Positions 27,329 to 36,225 of a stretch of DNA of 64,000 nucleotides are shown here, piece after piece. Made by a program: the position numbers and the translations under genes. The DNA lies in the NCBI GenBank assembly GCA_000413015.1, contig KE332516.1:248001-312000 (forward strand), read 5' to 3'. The notes beneath the pieces are model-generated. The model ran no database searches. It saw only the letters and a list, made by a program, of their open reading frames with translations, and was not told the origin of the DNA. The stretch's first letter is position 1, and each line of letters begins with the position of its first letter. The DNA comes from Treponema socranskii subsp. paredis ATCC 35535 (lineage in GTDB: Bacteria > Spirochaetota > Spirochaetia > Treponematales > Treponemataceae).

Positions 27329-28411
27329 ATGAAAAAAACAATCGCAATTCTGTGCGCACTGCTTGCAGCAAGTGCAGTCTTTGCAATGGGAGGAGTCGAT
27401 TCGTCCGCATCCGGAAAAAAATCGCTCCGTGTCGGCATGGTAACCGATGCCGGAACCATCGACGACAAATCATTCAATCAAGGCACGTGGGAAGGCATCC
27501 TCCGCGCACAAAAAGATATGAACATCGAATGCAAATATCTGAAACCTGCGGGAACGACGGAAGCCGACTATCTCAAAGAAATCGGAAACCTCGCGGATGC
27601 GGGCTATCAGATGATCATCTGCCCGGGCTTCAAATTCGAAACCGCCGTTTTCGCAGCGCAAGACAAATATCCGAAAGTCAAATTCGTCATCCTCGACGGA
27701 AAACCGCACAACGCCGATTATTCGGTATTCAAAACGGCGCCGAACGTCGCGGCCATTTCGTGGCTCGAACAGCAGTCCGCCTTTATCGCGGGCGTCGCGG
27801 CCGCAGTGCAGGTCAAAGAAGGCAGCTTCGGCTTTATCGGAGGCATGGAAATCCCCGCCGTTCAAAAATTCAACTGGGGATGGCAGCAGGGCATCAAATA
27901 CGCAAACGCGAACTTCGGCACTAAGATAACGATCAAAGCCGAAAACGTCATCTATCAGGGAACCTTCAACGACGTCGCGGCAGGTCAGCAGCTCGCAGCT
28001 TCCATGTTCGATAAAGGCGTCAAAGTCATCCACGCAGCGGCAGGCGGCGTCGGAGTGGGCGTCATCAGCGAAGCGAAAACGAGGCGCTCTACCGGCAAAG
28101 ACGTATGGGTCGTCGGCGTCGACGTCGATCAATACAACGACGGGCTCATGCCGAACGGAAAGAGTGCCGTGCTCACATCAGCTATGAAATTCCTCGACCG
28201 CGCTTCGTACGATATGATCAAAGCCGAACTCGCAGGTCAATTCCCCGGCGGCAAAGAACTCGAGTTCACGGCGAACAACAACGGCGTCGGCATCCCTCTC
28301 AAAAACCCGAACCTCTCGGCGGAAGCGCAAAAACGCGCAACCGAAGCATTCGAAGCTATCAAATCGGGAAAAGTTATCGTTGCGGACAATCCTGCAGGAT
28401 TAATAAAATAA
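27329..28411 (+). CDS. BMP-family substrate-binding protein (PnrA/TmpC-like)
   Basis: 360 residues. The signal sequence IAILCALLAASAVFAMGG is followed by the BMP fold: LRVGMVTDAGTIDDKSFNQ, QQSAFIAGVAAAVQ, GFIGGMEIPAVQKF, HAAAGGVGVGVISEAK and VWVVGVDVDQYNDG. Relatives such as T. pallidum PnrA bind purine nucleosides for an ABC importer. Unlike PnrA, no lipobox cysteine is seen after the signal, so it may be soluble in the periplasm. No transporter ATPase or permease gene is adjacent. Confidence 0.88.
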   Translation: MKKTIAILCALLAASAVFAMGGVDSSASGKKSLRVGMVTDAGTIDDKSFNQGTWEGILRAQKDMNIECKYLKPAGTTEADYLKEIGNLADAGYQMIICPGFKFETAVFAAQDKYPKVKFVILDGKPHNADYSVFKTAPNVAAISWLEQQSAFIAGVAAAVQVKEGSFGFIGGMEIPAVQKFNWGWQQGIKYANANFGTKITIKAENVIYQGTFNDVAAGQQLAASMFDKGVKVIHAAAGGVGVGVISEAKTRRSTGKDVWVVGVDVDQYNDGLMPNGKSAVLTSAMKFLDRASYDMIKAELAGQFPGGKELEFTANNNGVGIPLKNPNLSAEAQKRATEAFEAIKSGKVIVADNPAGLIK

Positions 28412-28642
28412 AAATCGGGACGAAGCGGTCGGAAGAACCCGCCCTCTGCGGCTCGCTCACGCTCGGCCGCGTCCCTCGCTTGCGCTCGCTCCGCGTCTGC
28501 CTTCGGCACCGCTCCGCGCGGGCGTAGGCTGACGGTGTAAAAGCACCGTCGAAAGCAGACCGTTTACGAAACGGCGGCCGCAGCGCGGACGCCGTCTTTG
28601 TCGAAAGCGCACTTTTCCTCAATTTATTAATTATTAATAATA
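28412..28642. other. intergenic region between convergent genes
   Basis: 231 bases between the BMP gene and tcdA. The left half is GC-rich and made of loosely repeated GCTCGCTC/GCTCCGC units. A seven-base stem, GACGGTG/CACCGTC (28531-28550), follows, and the right end is an AT-rich TTATTAATTATTAATAAT tract like those at 8316 and 24122. No gene is supported. Confidence 0.4.
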
Positions 28643-29419
28643 TCAACAACTCCGCGCTTTTTCAAGCAAATCGCACACGACCTTTTGCGCGATCAAAAGC
28701 CCCGCGGCCGCAGGCACGAATGAAATGCTTGCAGGCGGTTTTTCATAAACCGAAGGCTTTTCGGTCGAAAAGAGCACCGGAACTTTTTCTATACCCCGCT
28801 TTTTCAATTCCTGCCGAACGACGCGCGCAAGCGGACACACGCTCGTCTCGGCTATATCGGCAATACGAAAACGAGACGCATCGAGTTTGTTTCCCGTGCC
28901 CATGGAGCTTACGACGGGCGTCCCCGCGTCCTTCGCTCTTTTAATGATTTCTATTTTTGCAGCGACCGTATCGACGGCATCGACGACGTAATCCCAGCGT
29001 GAAAAATCGAATCTCTCTTTCGTGTCGGGAAGAAAAAAACAGCGGTGAGCCCTTACCTCACATTCGGGATTGATGTCTCGGATGCGCGCGGCGGCGACAT
29101 CGACTTTATACGCGCCGACCGTGCTGTCGAGCGCGTATATCTGCCGGTTTATGTTCGAAGCGGAAACGGTATCGTTATCGACTATATCGAGAGAACCTAT
29201 ACCCGCGCGCGAAAGCGCTTCGACGACAAAGCCTCCCACGCCTCCGATACCGAACACGATGACGCGGCTTTTTTGCAGCGTTTCGACGCCGTCATCCCCG
29301 ACAAGCATCCTCGTCCGCGAAAATCGATCTTCATCGGACCGAGCGCTTCGGTCTTTACGCTCCCCGTCGGCAGCGGGCGTTGCCGCCCCCGTCGCGCTTT
29401 CCGTATCGAACGCCGTCAA
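28643..29419 (-). CDS. tcdA: tRNA threonylcarbamoyladenosine dehydratase TcdA (ThiF/E1 fold)
   Basis: About 258 residues. An E1-like adenylating fold: the ATP loop GIGGVGGFVVEALSRAGIG, then DNDTVSASNINRQIYAL, VDAVDTVAAKIEII and SSMGTGNKLD. TcdA cyclises t6A37 on tRNA to ct6A; it complements TsaD encoded at 11541. The exact start is uncertain: the first 35 residues are low complexity and the fold begins near FSRTRMLVGDD. It begins 17 bases after manA and is the last gene of the cyclase-manA-tcdA unit. Confidence 0.87.
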   Translation of the reverse strand: MTAFDTESATGAATPAADGERKDRSARSDEDRFSRTRMLVGDDGVETLQKSRVIVFGIGGVGGFVVEALSRAGIGSLDIVDNDTVSASNINRQIYALDSTVGAYKVDVAAARIRDINPECEVRAHRCFFLPDTKERFDFSRWDYVVDAVDTVAAKIEIIKRAKDAGTPVVSSMGTGNKLDASRFRIADIAETSVCPLARVVRQELKKRGIEKVPVLFSTEKPSVYEKPPASISFVPAAAGLLIAQKVVCDLLEKARSC

Positions 29420-29436
29420 ACAAGACCCCGCCGCGC

Positions 29437-30369
29437 TTACACTGCGGATATGACGAGCTGCATATCGCCTTCGAATACCGCCCGCCCGTACTCATACGGA
29501 AGAATAAAGTGGCTTCCCTTTCGAACGGCTTTTCCGTCAACAGTACCTGCGCCTTCGACGACCGATGCAAGCATAAATTTTTGATCCTGCACGATCTCAG
29601 CCCTTCCTTGCACACCGAGCGTCCACACGGAAAAATACGGACAGCTTACGAGTTCGCCGAGATTTTTGTTGATCGTTTTATGAGGATTTTTTTGCGGCAG
29701 ACTCTCTTCAAACGGCGCCGTTATGACGTCGATGCTCTCGGCAATATGAAGCGCGCGCGGTTTTCCGTCGCTTCCCGGCCTATCGTAATCGTAGACGCGG
29801 TAAGTGACGTCGCTGTTTTGCTGCGTTTCAAGCAAAAGAGTGCCTCCCTTTATCGCGTGAACCGTTCCCGGCGCAATAAAGAAAAAATCGCCCTTGTGTA
29901 CCGGCACTTCGCGGATAAACTCGTTCCAGCGCTTTTGTTCGATCATATCGCGCACTTCGCCGCGGTTTTTCGCATTGTGCCCTATGACGATTTTCGCACC
30001 GGGCGCGGCATCGAGAATATACCAGCATTCGGTTTTGCCGAGAGAGCCGTTTTCGTGCAGCTTTGCGTACGCATCGTCGGGATGCACTTGGATGGACAGA
30101 TCGCTTTCCGCATCGATGATCTTCGTCAAAAGCGGAAAACGCTCTCCCGCCTCGCCTCCGAAAAGCTCGCGATGCTTTTGCCAAAGCTCCGAAAGGTGCA
30201 TACCGGCAAAAGCGCATCCTTCGACGGTACAGTCACCGTTCGGATGCGCGCTGATCGCCCATGCTTCTCCGACATGATCGCTCGGCAGTTTATAACCGTA
30301 TTCGGCGAGGCGCTTCCCTCCCCACACCGTATCTTTTAAAACGGGATCGACAAAAATGATTTCACGCAT
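29437..30369 (-). CDS. manA: class I mannose-6-phosphate isomerase
   Basis: 310 residues, the short Bacillus-type length. It interconverts mannose-6-P and fructose-6-P. The zinc site QVHPDD and downstream glutamate and histidine motifs (GKTECWYIL, TVHAIKGGTLLLE) are present, and the start reads DPVLKDTVWGGKRLAEYG. The ATG at 30369 overlaps the cyclase stop by eight bases, with GGAG ten bases upstream inside the cyclase gene. Confidence 0.92.
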   Translation of the reverse strand: MREIIFVDPVLKDTVWGGKRLAEYGYKLPSDHVGEAWAISAHPNGDCTVEGCAFAGMHLSELWQKHRELFGGEAGERFPLLTKIIDAESDLSIQVHPDDAYAKLHENGSLGKTECWYILDAAPGAKIVIGHNAKNRGEVRDMIEQKRWNEFIREVPVHKGDFFFIAPGTVHAIKGGTLLLETQQNSDVTYRVYDYDRPGSDGKPRALHIAESIDVITAPFEESLPQKNPHKTINKNLGELVSCPYFSVWTLGVQGRAEIVQDQKFMLASVVEGAGTVDGKAVRKGSHFILPYEYGRAVFEGDMQLVISAV

Positions 30370-33100
30370 TGCATTCGTTCTCCGCAGCAAGGTTCGTATA
30401 TTTTGCAATCGCATCGGTATCTTTCGCTTGCTTCGCGTAGTACAGCAATTTGTCCGCAACGGATCGGATATTGTCTTTATATTTTTCTTCAAGATAATTG
30501 ACCATCGCGATATTCAAACTTCTCCTCGTGGACTCGATGATCGTCCTATAGAGGACATCGCGCACCATCACATCTTTAAACGTAAAAAGCGTACGCTTTG
30601 CATTGTCGCAAATGATAAAGCCGCTCTCTTCAAGTTCGGTAAGCGATCGCTCGAGAACTTCAGAAGAAATCGTTTCGGACATAAGCGCTTTAAGCGCGGA
30701 AAGCGAAAACGTTCTGCCGACAGCTGAAGCATTTTTGCAGATAACCTGCGATTCATACGAAAGCGCATTGAGCTGTACGACGATAAGATTTTCGATCGTA
30801 TACGGAATCTTTATATCATCGATAGGCTTGACGGGATAATAATACCCCTTATTATTTTTAATAATTTTTTCATCCGAAACGAGACTTTCGACAATGATTT
30901 GAATATACAAGGGATTGCCGCCGGACAGAGCAACTATTTTCGCCGAAAGCAGTTTATCAGGCATTTCGAAATTCAAAAGTTTTGCCGTAAGCCGAGAAGC
31001 GGCCGTATCGCTTAAAGGTGCGAGACGCATCACTTTAATATTGTTCAGTGAAAAAATCCGCTTTATCTTTTTCGACTCGCGGGAAACGGGCACGACAAGA
31101 ATCGGTGCGGTCTTGGGCTGACGCGAAATATACGAAAGCAAGTGCAGCGAAAGGCTGTCGGCCCATTGCAGATTTTCAAGAACGATGACGAGAGGATGAC
31201 TTTCCGCATAACTTACGAGCAGCGTATATACGAGGGCAAAAAAGTGCTGCTGCTTTGTCGCCGGATCGAGGTGCGCGGTTACCGGATTTTCCACGAAACT
31301 GTAGCCGAGTACCGTCAGAAAATACGACACCCAATTTTTATGAGCCGGAAGCTCGCGCGCGAATTTGTTCAGGACGTGCAGCAAAAGCATTTCACCCTGC
31401 ATCGAATCGGTTATGCCGACGACGCGCTTTATGATGTCGCTCCACAAAAAAAACGGAGTCGAAACTTCGTAGGGATATGCTCTGCCGTACATGACAACGG
31501 TATCCGTGTACGACGCCATAATATCCGAAACGAAATCCTGCACAAGGTAAGATTTACCCAAACCGATATCGCCGACAATAGGAGCAAAGCACAGCTCTCC
31601 CTGTCTGATTCTTTCATACAATGCCCGAAGAGCCGAAAGTTCACCGCTTCTTCCGAAGAGCTCCGTTTTATGATTCACTTTTTCGACATCTCTTTTGATT
31701 GACAAAAGATGATATACGGTTTGCATTTCGGAAAAACCTTTGAGCATAATACCGGGCATCGTTTCCGTTTCGCACATCGCATCGGTTTTGGATTTCGTCG
31801 CTTCATCGATAAAAACGGTAAAACTTCCGTGGTTCGTCGCGTTCATCATGAGGCGTGCGGCAAAGTTGATCGCGTTGCCGACGATCGTAAAATCTTTGCG
31901 CATATTCGCACCGAATTCTCCGGCGTAGACGACGCCGGTGGAAATGCCGACGTTTACGATAATTTTACCGCCCGCCTTTACTTCTTCTTCGATCAGCTTG
32001 TGCGCAAACAGCAAGGCCATACGTTCTTTATTTTCGATTGCAACGGGCATGCCGAAAAATACGGGAAAGACGATACCCTTGTCGCTCAAATCGGGCTTTC
32101 CGCAATAACCGGTAAAACGATTCGCGATATCCTGCAGATCTTTATAAATTTTATTAAGACTTTCATAACCTTCGGCGATAGACGCTTCGCTGACGGCCTG
32201 TCCGAAAACTCCGTCGAAACGAACCATACAGCACGTGACATTGCGGTATTCGCCGTCAAAGCCCTGCACATTGGTTTTTATCCGGTTGAAGATAATAGGA
32301 TTAATAAACGAATACAGACGATTGTAAAAACGCGGATTTGAAAACCATGTTTCCACGTCGATATATTCCGGACGTTCGACCGAAGCGGCAAAATCTTCCG
32401 GGATATCGGTAAGATGATAAAAACCTTCCTGTTCGGCAAAATAGCGCTCAAGCCCTATTTTACACGCAAGGTTCCACACGGGAATACTCACGACGATTTC
32501 CTGCATCGTACACGCTTCTTCCATTTTGATCGCTTGGATGACTGCCGCGCCCGTAAGCACCGGCGTCATCGAATATTCCGTGTCGCCGAGAAATATTTGA
32601 AAGATTTCCCCCTGCCCCATACCGATTTTCGGCTTCAGCGTAAAATTAACAAACTCTTCGGAAACCGTATTGTAGTTGTTGCTCAGTTCAAGGATGAGAA
32701 TCATCGCCGCAAGCGCACGCCGTAAATTGTTTTCATCGCTTTCGTCTTTCAATCTGTCGAAACAGATGAGAATCGAATCGCCTGCAAATTGGAACACGGA
32801 GCCGCCGAATCCGCGGACGGTTTCTATAACGACCGAATAATAATCGGACAGCGTATTCGTAAGATCCGCAACGTCGCGCCCCGTTTTCATATAGCCGTCG
32901 ACGATTTTCGTAAAGCCGATGATATCGAGGTAAACCATGACGCCTTGAAATTTTTCTATCGTTCTTTCAAAAAAGCAGCTGGGAGATTCGCCCATCATTT
33001 TTACGACGCTATAGGGAACATAACGCGTCATAAAAAAAAGCTGTTCGGGCGTTATATCGTTATCAGTACGCAAAATGCAGTCGATGCAATTCTCTTTCAT
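30362..33100 (-). CDS. soluble-adenylyl-cyclase-type class III cyclase with AAA/NTPase domain
   Basis: 912 residues. Two cyclase domains come first: C1 (about 50-210) with both metal aspartates in VYLDIIGFTK and FAGDSILICF, and C2 (about 280-460), whose NVGISTGVVYAGEFG and VGNAINFAARLM are conserved but whose second metal aspartate seems lost. A P-loop NTPase follows (IVGDIGLGKSYLV), then a long STAND-like helical tail. This C1-C2-NTPase order is that of mammalian ADCY10 and its bacterial relatives, often bicarbonate-stimulated. Product is probably cAMP, sensed by the receptor at 2958. TTG/ATG alternatives exist; the ATG at 33100 has GGGG upstream. Confidence 0.87.
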   Translation of the reverse strand: MKENCIDCILRTDNDITPEQLFFMTRYVPYSVVKMMGESPSCFFERTIEKFQGVMVYLDIIGFTKIVDGYMKTGRDVADLTNTLSDYYSVVIETVRGFGGSVFQFAGDSILICFDRLKDESDENNLRRALAAMILILELSNNYNTVSEEFVNFTLKPKIGMGQGEIFQIFLGDTEYSMTPVLTGAAVIQAIKMEEACTMQEIVVSIPVWNLACKIGLERYFAEQEGFYHLTDIPEDFAASVERPEYIDVETWFSNPRFYNRLYSFINPIIFNRIKTNVQGFDGEYRNVTCCMVRFDGVFGQAVSEASIAEGYESLNKIYKDLQDIANRFTGYCGKPDLSDKGIVFPVFFGMPVAIENKERMALLFAHKLIEEEVKAGGKIIVNVGISTGVVYAGEFGANMRKDFTIVGNAINFAARLMMNATNHGSFTVFIDEATKSKTDAMCETETMPGIMLKGFSEMQTVYHLLSIKRDVEKVNHKTELFGRSGELSALRALYERIRQGELCFAPIVGDIGLGKSYLVQDFVSDIMASYTDTVVMYGRAYPYEVSTPFFLWSDIIKRVVGITDSMQGEMLLLHVLNKFARELPAHKNWVSYFLTVLGYSFVENPVTAHLDPATKQQHFFALVYTLLVSYAESHPLVIVLENLQWADSLSLHLLSYISRQPKTAPILVVPVSRESKKIKRIFSLNNIKVMRLAPLSDTAASRLTAKLLNFEMPDKLLSAKIVALSGGNPLYIQIIVESLVSDEKIIKNNKGYYYPVKPIDDIKIPYTIENLIVVQLNALSYESQVICKNASAVGRTFSLSALKALMSETISSEVLERSLTELEESGFIICDNAKRTLFTFKDVMVRDVLYRTIIESTRRSLNIAMVNYLEEKYKDNIRSVADKLLYYAKQAKDTDAIAKYTNLAAENECNA

Positions 33101-33146
33101 TAACAAAAACCCCAAAAATCAAATTGAACTTTCTGTATCTTCCGTC

Positions 33147-33176
33147 AGTATAATATAATTCGCCGCGCGACTTCAA
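33147..33176 (-). promoter_or_regulatory. promoter of the cyclase-manA-tcdA unit
   Basis: TTGAAG (33176-33171), 18 bases, TATACT (33152-33147). The cyclase ATG is about 47 bases downstream behind a GGGG site. Confidence 0.5.
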
Positions 33177-33325
33177 GGGTACGTAGACTTATGCACGCAT
33201 TGCCCGTATTGCATCCGCTGCGGAAATCAATTTTTAATCGCAGGATTTTCATCGGCCGGACGGTTTCGATCAGCTGCACGTACAGTACAATTTCCCGCAT
33301 CCGCTTACGGCATCTCCTTTTGCTG

Positions 33326-34078
33326 TCAGATATTTTCGAGCAGCTGCATCGCTCCTTTTTCCTTTTCGGCGAGACTTCGCAGGAGTTCCGACGCTTGCAG
33401 CACGTACCGTCTTTCACCGGTTTTTCCGACGTTTTCAAAAAGCGCGATGACGCGCGACCAGTCTTTCGCAATATCCGTAAACGCTTTGTGTGCTTTTTCG
33501 ATCGCATCGTGTTTCGTCAAGCGATAAGCTTCGGCTAAAAAATCGCGGTAAAGATTTCGAAACAGCGCTCCGCCGGTCCCCGCTTTTTCCATCAACATCG
33601 CGCTCGCGGCGAATTCCGTTTTAACATCTCCGGAGCCGTCGAACCATCGTATAATTTCGCCGCTCGCTTTTTCAATGCCCTTGTACGAAAGATTTTTAAT
33701 CGGAGGAGAAAGATACGCCGCCGCATTACCGCGGATCGCTTTGACGACGGCTTTTTTGAGCGGAGTGCATTTTTCTTTTTCGATCGTATAATACAGATTT
33801 TTCGACGACATCGCTCCTTTTTCGCTCCGAGCCGCTTCCAAACTTTTCAGCGACGTCACCGAAGAGGTACCCTGCTGTTTCGTATCGATTAAAAACGCAT
33901 TTTTATCGTCATAACCGATAATGGCGACGTAGTGTCCCGCAAAATGTATCGGATGCGAAAAATATTCAAGGTGATAGCAATCGAGCTTTAAGCCGACCGC
34001 TTTGCCGGCATCCAACAGCGCTTTAACTCCTTTCCACGCTTTTTTGTGCGAACTCGTTTCCCGTACCGTAAGTTTCAT
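33326..34078 (-). pseudogene. BtrH_N/DUF4872-family protein, C-terminal part after a frameshift
   Basis: 250 codons starting at the ATG that overlaps the stop of the preceding part (ATGA, 34078-34075). It reads on from the previous frame: KLTVRETSSHKKAW, then LDCYHLEYFSHPIHFAGHY, IGYDDKNAFLIDTKQQG and a helical tail. In BtrH-like acyltransferases these belong to one polypeptide with the upstream HCETTATGTLLH segment. Loss of one A (GGAATG to GGATG) would explain the break. It may be a decayed gene, a sequencing error, or two coupled chains; see findings. Confidence 0.75.
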
Positions 34079-34299
34079 CCGAGATTTTTTGCGATATTCG
34101 CAGTGAGTACGTCGGGCTTGACGCGGCCGCCCATAAACGGAAACGCCATCGTTTTCATGTTCCATATAATAAAGTTTAAACCTTCGCCGAGCCCGAACAG
34201 CATCGGTTCTGAAAGCTCGATCCCCAACTGATGCAGCAAAGTTCCCGTCGCAGTAGTTTCGCAGTGCTGTCCGATAAAGGGTTTTACCGATACGTTCAT
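34075..34299 (-). pseudogene. BtrH_N-family protein, N-terminal part before a frameshift
   Basis: 74 codons. The ATG at 34299 has a strong GAGGAGG site and overlaps the PadR stop by four bases. It carries the family start GQHCETTATGTLLHQLG, with the putative nucleophilic cysteine, then SEPMLFGLGEGLNFI and PFMGGRVKPDVLT, and stops after NIAKNLG. The rest of the domain continues in another frame at 34078. BtrH in butirosin synthesis transfers an acyl chain from a carrier protein; here the function is unknown. Confidence 0.75.
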
Positions 34300-34814
34300 T
34301 TTTTTATCCTCCTCAATTCCGCGCTTATCCAATCCGCTTCGGTTTTCAACAATGCTTCGCTCAAAGAGAGCAGCTCGCGTGCAGAGCGCGGCGCATCTTT
34401 GTTTTCCGTAATCTTTTTTTGCAGCGCTTGCAAATCTTTTTTTATTTCGTTCCGCCGATTTTTAAAAGCGTCGATGAGTTCCGAAGATTCTAACAGCCAG
34501 CTTCCGGCTAATCCCGTCATAAAGTGCATATTCGAAGGCCGCCGCTTTTCGATTCGGTTTTTCGTTTCTTCTTTCAGAATCGCCATACCTTTATCGGTTA
34601 TGGAATAACGCTTTTGCGCTTTGCCCGCCGTATGAGCGCCGGCCGCCAAACCTTTTTTTTCAAGTCGAGCCAAAACGTAATAAATTGAAGAAAAGCCGAC
34701 TTCAGTCCACTTCCGCATGCCCCGCTCTTCGATGAGATGTTCGATGTGATAACCGTGCTGCGGTTTTTCGGCTAAAATGCCGAGCAGCAGCAGCTCCGTC
34801 AATGATATACCCAT
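34296..34814 (-). CDS. PadR-family transcriptional regulator
   Basis: 172 residues. The winged-helix PadR domain is clear (LTELLLLGILAEKPQHGYHIEHLIEERG, SIYYVLARLEKKGLAAG, KRYSITDKGMAILK) with a C-terminal dimerisation helix region. It is the first gene of a unit with the BtrH-like gene, overlapping it by ATGA. The frame is open 17 codons further, but the promoter lies there; the ATG at 34814 is seven bases after the -10 box. A palindrome over the promoter suggests autoregulation. Confidence 0.88.
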   Translation of the reverse strand: MGISLTELLLLGILAEKPQHGYHIEHLIEERGMRKWTEVGFSSIYYVLARLEKKGLAAGAHTAGKAQKRYSITDKGMAILKEETKNRIEKRRPSNMHFMTGLAGSWLLESSELIDAFKNRRNEIKKDLQALQKKITENKDAPRSARELLSLSEALLKTEADWISAELRRIKK

Positions 34815-34821
34815 GCTTAGT

Positions 34822-34850
34822 ATCCTAGTACTAGAATAAAAAAAAGTCAA
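34822..34850 (-). promoter_or_regulatory. PadR promoter and likely operator
   Basis: TTGACT (34850-34845), 17 bases, TAGGAT (34827-34822), then seven bases to the ATG. A perfect ten-base palindrome CTAGTACTAG (34825-34834) overlaps the -10 box and spacer, and symmetry extends imperfectly to 16 bases. It is a likely site for PadR binding its own promoter. Confidence 0.65.
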
Positions 34851-34913
34851 TCGCGTATAAAACATCCGATAAAATTATCAAAATGATGAGTCGGAACAAT
34901 ATGCCGGATAGTT

Positions 34914-35354
34914 TCAAACGGTTTCAAGCATAATCGTAAAGGGGCCGTCGTTGACGAGCGAAACTTTCATATCGGCACCGAAAATGCCGTGACCGACAGA
35001 GCGGAATCGGCTCTCACAGTACGATAAAAAATATTCATATATGTTTTTGGCATAAGAAGGTTCGGCGGCGTTTTCAAAGCCGGGCCGATTGCCGCCCCTG
35101 CAGTCGGCGTACAGGGTAAACTGCGATACGACCAAAAGTTCGCCCGCAACGTCTTCGATCGATAAATTCGTCTTTCCGTTTTCGTCTTCAAAAATACGAA
35201 GCTTACGGATTTTTTCCGCAAGCTTTTCAGCGGTCTCTTTTGTGTCTCCGTGCGTAACGCCCAAAAAAACGAGAAAGCCGCGAGAAATGGAAGCGCAGCA
35301 CTCACCGTCTACCGATACCGATGCGGCGCTTACGCGTTGAATCAGTGCTTTCAT
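34914..35354 (-). CDS. dtd: D-aminoacyl-tRNA deacylase
   Basis: 146 residues. DTD hydrolyses D-amino acids, and glycine from tRNA-Ala, off charged tRNAs. The family motifs are ALIQRVSAASVSVDGE, SQFTLYADCRGGNRPGF and NDGPFTIMLE near the end. The usual GPVT-type turn reads GPFT here, a conservative change. ATG at 35354 gives the standard N-terminus. Confidence 0.93.
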   Translation of the reverse strand: MKALIQRVSAASVSVDGECCASISRGFLVFLGVTHGDTKETAEKLAEKIRKLRIFEDENGKTNLSIEDVAGELLVVSQFTLYADCRGGNRPGFENAAEPSYAKNIYEYFLSYCESRFRSVGHGIFGADMKVSLVNDGPFTIMLETV

Positions 35355-35544
35355 TATAAAAGTATTCCTTGTATAGCCGAATGCATGAGCCCCGTTTTTA
35401 TTGCGCTTTGTCATACACGGAGCTTCCGTCAAAATAATAATATTTTTTTATGCGTTGGGCAAGGCGCTCGATTCGGGCTCTTTTTACATGTATGCGAAAA
35501 AACAAAAGGCAGGCGGATAGAATCAGAAAAAATCGAAAATACGC

Positions 35545-35573
35545 TTGACAAAATCCCCCTGCATGAGTATCTT
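35545..35573 (+). promoter_or_regulatory. promoter of the tmRNA gene
   Basis: TTGACA (35545-35550), 17 bases, TATCTT (35568-35573), about 20 bases upstream of the mature tmRNA 5' end. That allows a short precursor leader removed by RNase P. Confidence 0.65.
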
Positions 35574-35592
35574 TAAAACGATTCCGCAAATC

Positions 35593-35969
35593 GGGGGTGT
35601 ACCGGTTTCGACGGATACGGGAAAGCTTGTACTGCAGGTAAGGCCGCGTTTCCTTTGAAAACGCAAAAAAACATAACTGCCAAACGTGAAGAAGACTTCG
35701 TGTCTGAAGACGAACAGTTAGCTCTTGCTGCGTAAGCGGCGACTTAAAGAGCCGGAAACCCGTCCGCGCCGCTCTGAGCTGGCGGGATTTCCGTCGTAAA
35801 CCGGAGCTTGCTGCACGCGGTGTCCGATACGCGCACAGGACATCTATCGGAATACGGAGCGGACACCTGCTGTGCCGTTAAACGCTCCCGACAATCACCT
35901 CGCACAGCTACACCTGTAGATGTACCTGTTTTACGTACCCGGACGGGGGTTCAATTCCCCCCATCTCCA
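35593..35969 (+). ncRNA. ssrA: transfer-messenger RNA (tmRNA)
   Basis: 377 bases. The 5' end GGGGGTG pairs with CATCTCC at the 3' end (discriminator A at 35969; CCA not encoded). The conserved GGTTTCGACGG follows the acceptor, and GGGGGTTCAATTCCCCCC forms the T arm. The tag reading frame runs from GCC at 35679 to the TAA at 35733-35735: AKREEDFVSEDEQLALAA, ending in the degron-like LALAA. At 18 residues it is longer and more acidic than the common ten-residue tags. The tag start at GCC is my best reading. Confidence 0.93.
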
Positions 35970-36225
35970 TTTTTGAGGGAATTATCGATCCTGTAATTCT
36001 TTGTGGTATAAGAAATTACAGAACCATGAAAAACACACAAATGTCCGTGTATACAGAATGTATACAAAACGTCCGACAGATTTTTTATGCTTTTACCTTT
36101 AATTTTGTATCGCCGGATTTTACGCCTTTATCGATATTTTGAGTGTTAATTTTTGCAGCTATACATCTATGCCAATATATTGCACAACGATTGTCATTCT
36201 ATAAAATTAACGGTATATTGAAGCC
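35970..36225. other. AT-rich intergenic region after tmRNA
   Basis: 256 bases. It holds an imperfect inverted repeat CTGTAATT/AATTACAG (35991-36021), a direct pair of GTATAC motifs (36049-36065), and the promoter of the next gene (36191-36219). Base composition becomes AT-rich at the tmRNA 3' end. Confidence 0.4.
36191..36219 (+). promoter_or_regulatory. promoter of the 36226 lipoprotein gene
   Basis: TTGTCA (36191-36196), 17 bases, TATATT (36214-36219), six bases before the ATG at 36226; a leaderless arrangement. Confidence 0.65.

Noticed and set aside
34046-34090. Programmed frameshift site at the BtrH split
   Set aside because: The A6 run (GCAAAAAATCTCGG) is nearby, but slipping there would not restore the observed join at GGATGAAA without altering several conserved residues; simple loss of one A explains it better.
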